From NCBI RefSeq assembly GCF_964355755.1, contig NC_092670.1:2255001-2319000 (forward strand): a stretch of DNA of 64,000 nt. The letters are read 5' to 3'. The notes under the pieces are model-generated. The model did not search any database. It was not told the DNA's origin and saw only the letters and a list, made by a program, of their open reading frames with translations. Position 1 is the first letter of the stretch; each line of letters starts with the position of its first letter. Below, one piece after another: positions 10,101-25,300 of this stretch. The DNA is from Antedon mediterranea (Eukaryota; Echinodermata; Crinoidea; Comatulida; Antedonidae). Position numbers and translations under genes: made by a program.

Positions 10101-13100
10101 TTCAGCCAGTCTAATTTGTGCTGGAAAAGCATTCCAGAACACGGGGCTTATATACTATAGTTACAATAGTCCATTCTGTCATTAACACTAAGGTTAGATG
10201 GACATGTTTATTACAGTTACCATACTGTATTATTGCTTTTTATATAATAATAATTGATTATTCTGTCTGATAATATTTTTCAACATAATATGTAGGAACA
10301 ATGACAGCAAATGCACAATGTGCCTTCAGCGGTTGCCAAATTTAGGGCATGTTACTTAAAACTTGGATTTAACCACTGTTTAAGTTGATGAAAGAAAGTT
10401 AGTGCCTGTCATTGCCTTGTAAAACTTGTATTCAAAGAACACAACAATACCTCCAATAAGGTTATCTCCATTGAAGCTACTATTTCCAGGTACTTCGCTC
10501 GGTAGGATTGCAGATTTATTTTGAACTGTAAAAAATTAATTAGAAAAGGAAAATTAAAAGTTTACACATAGGAACCGTAGACTTGCTTGGATCAACTCAT
10601 ACAGTTTTTTTCAAATGTAAAGACAGACTATATTTGCAAAGATGCACTACTGTTGAAATATTGCATAAAAGCAATATAACAAGAGTACCAACAATTGTTG
10701 ATGAAAATTACCACAATCATCATGCACCGCAAAATGAAAACTACAGCAATTTGATCAAATCCATTATGTTTTGGTTGTTTTCTGAATGAATGAATGATTT
10801 CTAAAAGTTTCTACAACCAGTATTTGTTCACTGTTGTGAATAGTTAGAGCCAAATTTGATGAATTTTGCCATAATTTAGTGTAAAGTAAAATTGAGTAGA
10901 TGCAGATGTTGTTCTGAGATTGAGTTATGGTACATGTCAGGTAAACATTAGGTACCAAACATCTAGGGCCCTTGCAAATTGTGTATAATTATAGTAAGAC
11001 ATTTTAAAAGCAGTAGTTATTAAAAAAACAGAAAATTAATTGTAGTAAATTAGATGGCAGTGAGAGAGAGTAAGTGGATAATGTGATGGCACTTTTATGA
11101 AAAGTGTCTTTTCAATTCTTCCAATTCTAAGTTATGTAATGTATAATAAAATACCTTTTAGTACTTGCATAGGTCCTTTAAGTTCCATGCGGTTTAAGTG
11201 TTTAATAAATGATTGCATATTTCCCTCACAGATTATGTTTCTCATCTCAAGGTCCATAATCAAATGCCACTGATCATCATAAACCTGTTCTGCATCATTA
11301 TAAAAGTCATTTATTTTCCGTATATCTTTCTCAGTCAGCTCTTCTCCAAATTGTATCAACATTAGTCTGTGAGGAGTGAATTTCAAAATTGGAATTTTTC
11401 TAACATTTTGGTTTGTTCCAATTTCTTCGTAAATTTTACTTGCCAATCCAAATTGTTCTGTTGCTTTTATGGTTTCATAAAACAAAGTTAAGTCATGGCT
11501 TGTTAAATGTTCTCTCTCCATTAAGAAGTTTAGCAGCTGATTTGTGTTAGATGCTTTATCTAACTGACCATTTGACAAGAGATCTTTATACAGAATTTTC
11601 AGCTTATTGAGTAAATGACGACGATCATACCACTGTGAAAATTTTACTTTAATGATTTTAAAGTTAACTTGCTCTTGAGTTTCTACAAAAATAAGAACAG
11701 AAACATTTAAAAAACAGAAATATTATGGAAAATAAACTATTTTTGGTATGTTTACAATACCAAATTACAATAAATTAAATTGTCAATGCCTAAACAATAT
11801 TGAAAATGACACCAATCCTTTTGAACAGAACATACTTTCTTGAGGACTATCTTCCCGGATTGATTGTCTACCTGTAAAGAAAGTAGATTGGTACAGTAGT
11901 TACAATATCAGTTTGATATAAGAAATACAAGTTTTATATTATTCATTGCCTTATTAAAGTAGATATTGTTGATATTGAATACAAAACATACTTTCTAGAG
12001 GACCTGGTGGGCTAACGTCTTGTTTACCTGTAAATAAATGGTTTAATATTATAGTTGAAATGTCAGTAGTGTTATATCAGTAGTAGCAGGTACATGTATT
12101 TGCTGTAACTACATTTATTTATACACAGTTGTAGGATGCAGTAAAAGTATTTCTGCATTATGGTAGTGGATTACTGACTGATTACTTTTTTAATTTTTTA
12201 TAATTGGACTACTGTACAAGGAATCATAGATAGAAACAAATTTTACAATTGTAAAATGAATTCATTGAACCAGGGTCATCATCTCTAAATCACATGTGCC
12301 TCAATTGCCAAAATTTCAGTTCATAATTCGCATATAGTTACCGCTGTTTAAATATGTGACACGTCCACCTGAATTTTTGGTTGTGAAAATATTTTAGTGT
12401 TTTCATCAAGCAATTAATAAATATCTGACAAGGCTGAAAGTTGCTGTCCAAGCTACTGCAAGTTTCCAATCCATATTGTAGCCTTCAGTATAGGCTATCC
12501 TAAACTGGAAAATCATCATCAAATGCTTTCTGGTAAAATTGTGAGATTTTGACCCATCATTATGATTGTTGGACAGGTCTCCATGAGACTATACTTTTTT
12601 CTGAGTAAATATTGCATAATATCTATAAACAAGTAAAGTTTGCATATCTCAACTCTATTGACTCAACTCAACTCAATCCAAGTTTTTTGGATGGGGAAAG
12701 GGGGGCTACTTGACAATGCAATAAAATAGGAACAATGTTTTTACCTTGTTTTTATTGAAGGATATTCAAACTTTATTTTAATTTTCATTAAACCAATTGA
12801 GGTACATTCAATTTTTAGCAAAATCAGAGATGATGGTGACCCTGGACATTTCTGTTAAATTGGTTGCTTTGTCATGGAATGACATAATATAGAACCACAG
12901 TTGTTTTTAATCTCATTGAATCCCATACAACACATGTAACATACCCAAGCCTGAACTTCTTGATTGTTGAAGATCCCCTGCAAAAACAAACCTTTATCTT
13001 TGAATTTCATACACAAATTGAACATTACTACTGCCAATTACTGAAGATTTTACACACAGTGTTTAGTTCAGAACACATGGACTTTGCATTCTTGAACTGT

Positions 13101-13279
13101 TGTGCAATAAATTAACTTTCTGATATTCTGTGGATGTGGGTGAAGCGAGAGGGTTAGCAGATGTTATGGTTATTCTTTAAGAAACATTCTCTGGGTCGAA
13201 TGGAGGATTTTGTGATACAGGGTGCGAGAAATACTGCAATAGCTCAGCCCCACAGTAGTATGGGCTGAGTTAAGAAATG

Positions 13280-13324
<45 letters not shown>

Positions 13325-16300
13325 TTAAAACCTAGGGATCATCTTAAAATTTCTGAAAAGTTATACCCATATTGACTTACTACAATTTTTCAATTATTTT
13401 AAACAATTTTTTATTGTTGAAAACACATTTTTAATATAATTTAGGGTGTGTGATCGTACCAAACATAATTGTTGTTGTTTTCAACAGTAGTTTTTAAGCT
13501 TCAAAGAATTGCTATCCACTCAGACAATTCAACTAAGAGCTTATTAGTAAAGATATCTACATATTAAGCAAAAAAGTTTGAGTTCAAATCTTGGTTAGAA
13601 AAACTTTTATTTTCTCCAAATTACAATTTTACATTGTACAGTATTAGCATTTTCAGGGTCTTTGTAGTTAGTTTCCAATACTTTTTAGAAGTTCAAATAA
13701 TGCAAGAAAGAATAATGAAAGAAAGAAATGACAACTATTGTACTTTTAGAGATCAAGATGGAGAGTAACTTTTATTCATGAAGCATTCTGGGAACTAAGA
13801 ATTATGAAGTCATACAAATATTTTAGATACAGATATGTGATAACACGTATATATATACCCTAATAATTTACTTTATTATTGCTGTTATCACTTTTAGTTT
13901 AATACATTACTTACATACAAATGGTAACTCATGTCTTTCATTTGGTTTTTGTAGTGTTAGTATCTTTGTACTAAATTCTTGTTTCTTTTTTTTCTTGTTT
14001 TTCCTGTTTCTTTTCTTGTTCTTCCTGTTTCTTTTCTTGTTCTTTCTTGTTACAATAAACATACTCCAACTTTCAACTTTCCATATTTCATTAGCAGTTA
14101 TAGTCTGTAAAATAATTTACATCTTGTTTAGATAATTAGAACGTTGGTACAATATGCTACTAATTTTTCCACTTAATGTGTACTGATTAAGATATTTTAT
14201 AGTTAATTGGCTATTAAAATACATTTAGACAAACCAAATACGGATATTCCAGAATATTGCACACATTGTCTGTGACCAGCACACAATATGAATCTGCTTT
14301 ATTTCTTTATCCACAATAATTTTTACTAAAAATTAAAAATAGCAAGTGTTTGCTTCACGTTACTTGGGGTCGTGTTGAATGCACAAAACGAGGTATTTTT
14401 CAGTGGTTACCTAACACATTTAATAGTGTGCTTGTTACTTGTTTGGATATTGATTTATTTTATGATAGTTTAAATGTATTTAAGTCCGATCTTTGTTTAT
14501 GTTGTTGTTGCATATTTGAATGTATTATTACCTCCACCAAGGAGGTTATGTTTTCACCCCTGTATGTTTGTGTGTGTCTGTGAACAGCCTGGAGGCCACA
14601 GTTTTTATCCGAATCTCACCAAATTTATCAACAATGATCTATGCCTCAAAAGCTCGGACGAATTCGAATTTGAGGGGAAAAGGTCATAGGTCACAACTAA
14701 CAAAAAAACTATTTTACTGCCTAGAGACGACAGTTTTTATCCGATTCTCACCAAACTTAGCCACAATGATCAATGACACATCATATAATTGTGGTGAAAT
14801 TTTGAAGGGTCAGGGTCAAAGATCAAGGTCCACAAAAAACTAAAAAAAAAAGAAAAAAAAAATAATAAAAAAAAAACCTCAGTGGGAACTGAGAGGCTGG
14901 ATACATAACCATTATCATTTCCTCACTGAGGACAAATATTAATACAAAATACAAAAATTACACCACACTGTCATCCACAACTTTGTAGTGTGCAGTTAAC
15001 ATATTTACACTTAGAACTAATAAAAAAATATGTAAAAAAAAAAAATATTCAGGGGGCATTTTATGTAGGGGAATTTTACAGTAGGCGGAGGTTTGTACTC
15101 TCGGAGTACCCTCTAGTTATAGTTTATTATGTTTAGATTCAACCTGTTAGTGGCGGTTTCATCGCTGTTGGTTGTCAACTGAATAAAATAAAATGAAATA
15201 AATTTTAATTTCTGAAATTCAGTAAACAGCTTGCATACATCATAAATTTACAATTTGACCCTGTAGAATTTTATTCAAATATTTTGATTGATGACGATGA
15301 ATGGAATGTTCCAAAGGATACTCAGGATATTCTGAAATAAATCATTGAATAAAACCAGTACTGTATGCAAAAACATTTTAGGGTTATAATGAACTATTTT
15401 AGAATCTGTGTACTTTGTAAAAAAAATGTTGCTCAACAGCTTTAACCAAGTATTTGGGGTTTTCAGAAAATTTTTTAGTGTCGGAATTGATGAACGAAGA
15501 TTCCTCGAACCGTTCGATTATGATAGCCTAAGATTAAACTCTAGGCCATAGGCTATAGGTATTTTTTTCACTGGTTAAGAGTATTTCCTCCTTGGTACCT
15601 CCTTCCTCTTCCTATTATTTTTATACTCTATATTTTATCCTAATAATTTAAGATTTATTGAATTAATCAAATTGTTTCATTCATCGATTTTAATATTTTA
15701 TTTATTAATCTATGACTTTGCACTTATTTGTATAATCATACCTGTGTTGGAGGCTTCACATCCCAATCTTCTTTGTTTTCTACTTCAATGTCCATATCAG
15801 TGTGCAACAAATCTATATATTTGGGAATTTGTATAGGTATTTCCCCAAATAAGTGACTCTCTCTGAATACCTCCTGAAAGTAATGTATAGAAGGAAATCT
15901 AGATATAGTCTGGAAGACAAGTGAGACTTTAGTAGATGTTTCATTGTATTACTTTTACTATTTTGTTAAAAATAAAATGATGTAAAAAAGCTAATATTCT
16001 GCAACCCCGGGGAGTTTGAAGGGTGGAAATCACTTTTTCAAGCTATAGAGACCATGCCAGGCTGTAGGCAGATTTCATCTACATCATCTAATTTTTTTGG
16101 ATGCCACTTGCAGTATTTTTTTTCAATTTGTGCCTTCTGGAAGAAGAGAGAGCCTGTAACAATGCTGGCTATAGGCTTTTATTGTAGGATAGTCAACTTA
16201 CATTTAAAAGTAGATACATTTTTTTTAAAGTATAGTAGGTTTGACATTGATTTTCATGACTGAAGCAAATACTCTATTTATTGGGTGGTGACATATTATA

Positions 16301-19300
16301 CAAATTTTCAATTGTATTATGTATTGAATTACAATCAAAATAATATACAGTATGACTTTTACAATAAACAAACAATAAATTACCTTTTCTCTATCAGTGT
16401 CCCAAGTTCTTACTCGAAGTTGATACTTGTTAATCAATACCTTTCCAAACACACCTAACCTTGCTGTTTTTTTACAAGGACCTCTATTTGTTATTGTAGG
16501 CCTACCAGTAAGACCATATTTAGAAAAATGTTTTGAATGTACACAACACTGTCCATTGTTTAAAGAAAAGGTTATGTCATCATCTTCATTACTGTCCAGT
16601 TTTATTCTTCTCCATTCACCATGACACGTTGTAACAAGTAAAGTGAATTCCCAACACTCTTCATCTACAGCATTATGTGGAAATGACAGCAAGCAGTGGT
16701 TTCTAAAGACTGTGCCTGGTGGTCCACATCTAACAACAGGTGAAAGTATTGTTTCAAGAGAATCTGATAACAAATCACTAGGGAATGAGGTATTTTCTAG
16801 TGAGACTTTAACATTCTTTCCTTCTTCAATTGCTCCAGGATTTATCACCAACTTTGTGTCTTTATCCTTAAGATAGAGAGTTTCGCCTTTGGAGTCCACA
16901 ATTAACTCCACAATTTGGTCTGTGGAATCAAAATGCTTTATAAATTTAATATATGTTGTAATTATATGTGGTTTATTAACATAACTAGATGGTACGCTAG
17001 ATTTGTACATAATATACGGCGACTGAAAACGCTAGCTCATTATCCGTTAAAAAAAATCTATATCCAACCTCTGCAGCACAGATTGAAAAAAAAATGGATC
17101 GAATTTCTGTTATGAGTATACAGTACTTGCCTTTACGACGCCTGAGGGAACAGACACTTGTGGAACAGAGATTGGAATGTTCCATTCATTTCAAAAAAAT
17201 ACATTTGCATAAACGTATATTAAATCTATCAAAATAGTATTTTTTTAAGAAAATCGGCCTGTCTTCAACATTATGATACTGTACTCGAGCTGTTCAACCG
17301 GTTTTCAGCTATTAAAAACAATTATCGTAGGAGGAGATAGGAAAATGCGAAGCCTCCTCACATTTTGGTGGCGGGTATTTTTCAAGATGGACATCCATTA
17401 GACAGTGTATACCACGATCGGAAAACACCCCTATTTGGGGCAAATCGTTGAACCTAAATTCGTTTTAATCGTCAATAACTAATTATCTAACTTAATTTAA
17501 TTAGTAAACAGGGTTACATCAGGTGGTTAAAATTAGTACCGAAAGTACGAACCAACTTTATATACCATCGAGTAAAAATTCTAAAAGTAAGGCGCGATTT
17601 ACCGAATTTTGCCCTTACGTAAATTTATATATAGATAATAATAATAACACTAACAATAATAATAATAATAATAATTGCCATGTATTTTTTTTTGTGTGCT
17701 GTCTTCTGTTCTATGATTTAGATGTTAAAATCTCTTAAAGGTGAAGCTTTAAAATTAGCACAGTACATTACGGAATAATTGTTAAGCAAATACACAAACA
17801 TGGTAATTACACTTTTGTTATATAATTATAATTATTTTTCTTTTTCCTCATCACCTGGTATATAATTAAAAATGTTTGTGTTTAACTCATAGTATCGCTA
17901 AAATATTTTGGCATTGAAAAGTCCATATTAATATGCACTCTAAAAGAATAGCTTACAATACCTGGCTCTGATGCAAAAAATGTAAACGGTTTTCGTTGTT
18001 TTTCAGTTGATTTATGGGAAGAACCTATTAAAAAATAAAATATGAACTATAATACTAAACAAATTTTATTATCCTTAATATACTAAATTTTGGAAAGCTG
18101 TCTATGAAGGTCCTTCTTCTAATTTCAGTTTCATAAATTATCAATTTGATATGTTTGTAAAACTAAAAAAAAGGAGTATGCACATATCAAAATTGGGATA
18201 GTTTCTCACAATATTTTTTAACAAATCAACAATAAATAATAAAACAATTATTAATTTTAAAAAACTTTAAAATAATGTTATTTCAATTATAGGAATCATG
18301 CGTTATTCTATAAGTAAGGTATACCTGCTAGTTGTATTTCATATCTTTTTTCAACAATATCTTTCTGAAACATATCAGCAAGATTGTTACTGCCATGTTG
18401 AATTAGTGCAATGCAAAATACTTCAAGTTGATTCCATTGGATATCAATATTGGTTCTCCAAAAATTCATCATTTCTTTGGTAGATGTAATTAGCTCACTT
18501 CCAAACTTTGTCACCGTTAATGAGCTAAGACCCAGATGAACACCAAACAATTTCCAGTTATGAATTTCTTCAGATACTTTTCTAATAATTTGATCATCCA
18601 CGTACCCTATGATAGAAAAATTAGCTTTGACTTTGAATATAGGCTATTCCTAAGTAAATTAACTTTTAAAATTTGCAATCCTTAGATTTTTAATGCCATA
18701 AAAAACCTACTAAATCTTACCTTCGTTATGAGATCGTGATGGTATAGCTATAAAAATAAATAAATAGATATAAATTTGTCAATCAGTATACATCTTTATA
18801 ATATTACTAAAAACAATCTCAAAAACTGTATTCCAAATTTTTTCAAATTCAACACTATTGGACCATACCAAACTAAAACTACTTACTTTCATCTTGAGAT
18901 TTTAAAGTTTCTGTAACAGTAAATATATGTAAATTAATCAATAATGTAGGGTGAATCCAGTAACGTAAAGGATACTGGTACTAGAGGGCGTAATGTGGTC
19001 TGATTCCTGTAAAAGTTGGCTTGTGAGAGATCGGTCACCATTGCATAAAATGGAACACCAACTTTTCTGCGTAGAATAGACCCACTGTAGAACCATTTTT
19101 TATTTGACTTGCAGGCCAGTTAGACAGCCTTTTTTCCCCATTTCGAGTGGGGTTTGTCTGAAACAACTCAGATCCACCACTGATAATGTCAACACATTAT
19201 ACTATGGGATACTGAAAAATATCAAAATATATGTGTATAACTTTAAATGCCTTGCCTTTTGGTAGCACAGCTTCCCCAAACAATTTACGGTAAAGTTTAA

Positions 19301-22300
19301 CTTCCATTTGATTGCTTCCACAAGGTAAAACATCTTTGTCAAACTTGCTAATAACATGCATATGAGCATTTTGAATGTTTGTACCAGATGCACAAGGGAT
19401 GTACATCCTTACTTCAAGACCTCTGGCATCCTTCTGACTAAATACTTTCAACTCTTTTTGAAGGAAATGAAAAACCTAAAAAAGTCATGAATATATTACT
19501 ACAGTATATAGAACAAACACATATTTGGTCAAAATGCAATTTTTCATGATAATTAATTTGGCAATGATGACCTATAAACGTATTTATGATATTTTCTTAA
19601 TTTATTTTTATTGAACAGGTTTTTTTTATTCTAAACAGAAATACCTATCACTGTCATAGATTTATTTAGAAGAACTTAATTATAACAATCCTAATCATAT
19701 TTTTCCTTTACTGTGAGTATGTACCCTAAGTTTCCCTTTGTGTCGTGCCAAACGGCACTCATTTGTCTGTCCACAATGACAGTGTCCGAGATGGACTTAT
19801 ACAAGGGTGGGGTAACTGACTCTCCCAAAAGATGAACATGGTTCTTTAAAGTACACTGGATCTCCAGTTTTAAGTTCTTATCCAAGAAGACTTGTTCTCC
19901 CACCAGGACTATAGTTGAGGAGTGCCTTGAATTTGTTGATTTTATGGCTGTGGTTTATGGCTCCCTTGCCAATCAACAATTGAATTTGTTCCTGTATTAT
20001 CACTTTCATATCTACTAGCCTACCTTCTTACATACTTCAGGTAGTGGCTTAATGTCATCTTCTAGAGAACTATCGGCCTTGATGCTCTTTCTTCTGACTA
20101 TTGTTGTCTGAAATATAAAAAATGAACCTTGTAAATGGTAGTTTGACACACACTCTTTAATTCTTTATAATGGATTGATGCTTGTTATTTAACAGATTAT
20201 AGCAATCCATACAACAGACATGATCTTGATATATTATATTGTACAGATATATTTTAAATGTTTATGGGGTGAACATAGCCAAGGCAAACCTTTCATTTGT
20301 GTTTTTAATGTAGAAAATATGTGATTAAAATTGTTTTAATGAATGTTTTTGGTTATTTTTGCTGTAGAATACTAAATTATAAGGATTAAAATTTAAAAAT
20401 GTATGACATAGCACTGGGTCTTTTATTTCTAGCTTTTGCTACTATATATCAAGTATGCATTTCAAAAATTTACCTGTAACATACGGCAATGTTTGATGGT
20501 AGCGACATATAGAATGACTAGATGTTCAGCATCAATATTCAATTCTACATGCTCATACGATACAAGAGGTTCAACATCTTCCATTTGGAATTTCTCAATG
20601 AATTTGGTTGCAGTACGTTGAAAGAGATCATCTGGAAGATAGCTACCAACATCATGAAAGAGTGAAATTGCACGCTTGTCTTCAAATTGAGGCGGTGGTG
20701 AGGCTTCTGGTTTAAGACGTGAGAGAACGTAGAAAATGTTTTCGTCATTCTATAAAATGAAAAAAAATATATCTAGTAGATGGATATTTTTGTAAAGAAG
20801 ATGAATTTAATACTTGAATGCATTCCTGGTTTCAATATCAATACCTTTTTACTAGCACACATTAAACCAAACTTTTCCATGAGAGACACAAAGAAGTTAA
20901 AAGTCTCATTAGAATCACAAAACTCTTTCCACAGATATTTTAACAAATCAACTTCTAAAATGCCAGTGTCCAGTCTTTGCCAAGCTTTCCACATTACTGG
21001 CTCCTATTAAAAAATAAATAAAATTAGTGTAGTTTTCAATTAGTCAAATTATTTGGGAATATTTTAATAAGAACATTAGTAAGAAGATGTTTTAATAACT
21101 CTGAATAAAATTAGGATATTGAGAATATTGATTCTTGTATTACTGTATACCTGTATATTTATTTGTACAGTTAAATAACAAATTTCATAAAATTGTTATT
21201 GTAATGATTGTACACTGTACCTGTTGATACTGAATTAAATTTATTTCCTAATAAAATTAAGTATATTTTATTTTATATTTTGATAGCAAAATTTGTTTAC
21301 AAATAAAAATCTTACTTTTCACTTTTTAGCATGATGCATACTGAATTTATATATATAGATACTAGAATTTTTTTATATTTATTTTATTCATTTCAACAAT
21401 ATTTTATGAGGGTGGTCCATCCAGCATCAGCTGATCATTAGGGACCCTCAAACAAACAGAAAATACAAAATAAACAATAAAAACACAAAATTAACAAAGA
21501 TATAAAAAATAAAAATATATATATATAAAATATACAGAATGCCAACAATGAAAGTAGGAAAAAAAGAAAAAAAATCAGAGAGAGAGAAACAGATGTTTCG
21601 AATTACGAATGCTTAAAGGTAGAGAATTAAAGAAAGAAGGAGCATTGAAACTAAAAGAAAGTTTAAAGATTTCAAGGTAAGGATGAGGGATAAGAAGATC
21701 TCCTTTAGTAATTTGCCTAGTGTTCATACGGCCGTTGGAAGTTACTTTAGTTAAAAGCTGACAGATAGTAAGAGGAGCAGTGTGATGTAGAGCTTTGAAA
21801 GATAGACATGCAAGCTGAAAGAGGTATCGTTCATGGAAGGGGAGAGTCTTAGCACTGGAAAAGTGATGAGGAGAGAGATGTGTAATGGGAGATAGATCGA
21901 GTAGTAGACGGATAGCTTTATTCTGGATTTTTTGAAGTTTAGTGGTAGAAGAAGGTTTAGAACCCCAGACAGAGCAGCAGTAGTCAAGTCTAGAAAGGAA
22001 AAGTGAATTGTACAGAAGATGAAGAGAAGATTTGTTTGTAAATTTAGAGGTACGTTTGAGTAAGTAGATAATAGAATTGAGTTTTTTACAGAGGGAAGAT
22101 ATGTGTGATTTCCAGGTTAGAGTATTGTCAATTATGATTCCAAGGTGTTTATGAGAAGTAACAGATTGAATTGGAGAATCATTAAGAGTAAGGGTGATAG
22201 AGTTAGATTTAAGTTTTTGAGAAGAGCCAATGAGTATAGATTTAGTTTTTGAGATATTGAGTGTTAGTCTGTTAGATTTTAGCCAGGTAGAGAGATGAAT

Positions 22301-25300
22301 TAGAGCATTATTAAGATTCAGTTCAATAAGTTTAGAAGAGGAGTTAGAATAGTAGATGACGGTATCGTCAGCATACATGTCAACATGTAGATTAGAGTTA
22401 TGAGAGATTAGAGAAGATGAGAGGTCGTTAATGTAGATGGAAAAGAGAAGAGGACCAAGAGTGGAGCCTTGAGGAACTCCAGTAGAAAGAAAACCAGAGG
22501 AAGAAAGAGTTTTTTCAAAAAGAACTTGTTGAGAATGAGAGCGATTAGAAAGATAAGATCGGAGCCAAGAGATAGCTGAAGGAGAAAATCCATAGTAGGG
22601 TAATTTAGCTAGAAGAATATTATGTCAATAGTGTCGAAAGCTTTTTTGAGATCGATAAAGATAGTGCCAGTAAGTTTCTTATTATTGATATTATGAAGCC
22701 AGTTATCATATGTGTTGGTAAGAGCAGTAAGGGTAGAATGTTGGGGACGAAATCCAGATTGAGAAGTACAGTAGATATTAAGTTATTAGAGTCAAGGTAA
22801 GAATAGATTTGTTGGGAAATAGATTTTTCAATAATTTTGGAGCAAAGGGGAAGGATAGAGATAGGCCGGAATAGGAATACAGATGGAGAGAGCAGTGTCA
22901 AAATACTTATTTTCTAACCATATTTTCAGGCTCTTTAACAGTGATGAATGTTTTTGACATGTCAACTAGTTTCATTAAATTTATAACTATTATATCTCTT
23001 AGTGCCTCATCATCTGGGTAGTAGAGAATCACGCCAATGTCATGTAAATACTCGAGCAGGAATCGCTGATTTTCTGTAACTTCACAGTCTTTTAGTAAAA
23101 TGTGTACCTGTAAGAAAATAGGTTCATAATAAACATTTACAATCTGAAATAACTGTAATGATTTTAATACTTTATTTTCATCATTTTTGTCATTAATTTC
23201 TGAATTGCATTTCACTAAATGTTCATGAAATTTAGATGCAAGTGTCATGATTTATCTATTATATATATATTATTTATAAATGTATAACATCATCAGTATA
23301 ATGAAGATGCAACATTACAGTCAATTCTATCCAAATACAGATCAAAATGGTATTTATTTTTTAAAAAAGCAAGTAATATGAATTGTTTATAAAATACTTT
23401 GTTTTCCATATGGCAGTGATATAATAATAATATTTGAATTTACAGAAGCGTTTATTGCTTTTCAGTGTGTACCAATTTCTTAATAATCAATAAAACATCA
23501 GCATATTTTTAAAACGATTATTTTCATGCTTGTATTTTACCTTAGAAGCTTGTAAATAGATGTGCTCTTTTTTTAAGCTTTGGATTTCCTGCTGTCCTCG
23601 CAGCCATTTTATTGGCAATGTACGGATCATTTTCTTGGAAAAGTCCAGTATATGTTTCATGATGACAGAAGCATTGCTCTGTGCAAATGGTACACTGTTT
23701 TCAATTGTAAAGATAGTTGAAAACACCATAGCCGCATATGGTTTGTCTTTTAGGGCTTGCCATATTCTTTCCTTTATCTCTGCAAGCTGTCAACAGATTG
23801 ATTATCTAACATTTATTAATTTGAAAAGTAAAAAGTTTAGTTAACATTTACAGTGAACATTCTTTATGTTGTTTTTGAAAAATATTAATATCAAATGATT
23901 TCCCCAGTTTACAATTATCAACAACAGAACAAATTCTTTAGGACTTTGTAAAATAGAGTCTATAATGTTAAACATTCATTATACCTTACGCTTCCTTTCT
24001 GCTTCATTTCCTTGAAGGCCATTTAAATGTGTACCTATCAGTAATACAGGAGGACAAGGCTGACCATTTATCTTTGCGTCAGGTCTGCTGTTTGTGTATA
24101 TGGAACGAATCCAAGAAAGAATAAACTCCAGATTTGTCATTCGATGTAGATATGTTTGACCCTAAATTTAAAAATACAATAGTAACATCTCAATCTTTTG
24201 CCTTATTCTAATGTAGTAATACAGTGTTTTAGTTTAATCTGCATATAAACTTTTACCACATCTTTGTGGTAGTAGACAATCACACATTTGAAGCTTAGAA
24301 GCAAGTTCACCAGACGTGTCCAAAAGACGTATTCAAACATTTTTCAAGAAATGAAATTAATAAAATAGTTTGTTTTATGAATTATATCATTGAGAATTCT
24401 TCTTAAAAGCCAATAGTATAAATACAGTATTGTGACCAAATTATAATTTTAAAAAAACTTATTATGATGCTGCTTACAGTTGTTGGATTCAAAACCTTAG
24501 CTGGGGCATCAAGATCATCACAAAGGTTGAATACTACACAAATAACCGCAAAAGATACCATGAAGATCTATGAGATTAATAAAACAGTGATATTAAATGA
24601 ATAGTGAATATAAACAAATTCTTTAATACCATGACATTTAAATTTGGAATTGTTAGTGTAGTGTTTTAATTTTTGGATAGAAGAATGTTGTCTATACTGC
24701 TACTAAATTTATTACAGATTTGTGATAGAGATATTTGACCATAGTGCTAAAATTCGTAAGGATAACATGTTACTTGTTGATTTTTTTACTATATTAGTGT
24801 TGGCTTTTCCTAACTTTTGATTGTCTTATTAGAGAAAGACCTGTACAGGTAGAACTAACACGTTGACCCTTTTCTCACAGAACTGTGTGTTGGGAATATA
24901 TGTGGAATATACTATACATGATTTTCTGTCAGAATGGGTTATGCAGGCACCATGAAGAATAATCTATATCGAACTTAAATTTGGTTTTTACTGTATATTC
25001 TCAGCACAATAGATAGTTATATATTTATATTATGCTAGTAACCATGCAGGCATCAATTCCAGCATTTATCTTCCACGGCTGTGAGAAAAGGACTTCATTG
25101 AATAAAATTTAACCATTTTACCCGCTGCATCACGTGATAAATTGGTTGTCCTCCGAAATCCCAGATTTTCATCACAAATTTGTCGCTAGTCGTCTTGTCG
25201 TCGCTTTTCTGCAACTCAAACTCTATGAAATCTTTAATGTTTGAAGGAATCTTTGTCTGGTCATCACTTTCTTCTTTCTCAATCTCTATCTTTGAAGGAA

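Noticed and set aside
10583-10789. Plus-strand ORF with a faint FLYWCH-like Cys/His pattern (YHNHHAP)
   Set aside because: Too short and too weak to call a transposase fragment without a profile search; also antisense within the host intron.
16920-17010. Extension of the ZU5 frame upstream to a start at 17010
   Set aside because: A good acceptor (GATTCCACAG) lies directly before DQIVEL and gives the right phase from exon 19; the extension is AT-rich intron.
7059-18024. Treating ZU5-UPA-DED as a separate gene
   Set aside because: Exon 19 to exon 20 joins in phase 1 with good borders and no in-frame ATG with promoter-like context was seen before ZU5. It remains the main alternative to the single-gene model.
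19691-20020. Minus-strand frames between exons 14 and 15 (GEQVFLDKNLKLEI)
   Set aside because: Two frames broken by a shift, no fitting splice borders, and exons 14 and 15 join in phase without them; perhaps an old element.
24256-24345. Possible exon between exons 8 and 9 (FWTRLVNLL frame)
   Set aside because: No suitable acceptor gives the required phase 0 at both sides, and exons 8 and 9 join in phase to give a normal ROC sequence.
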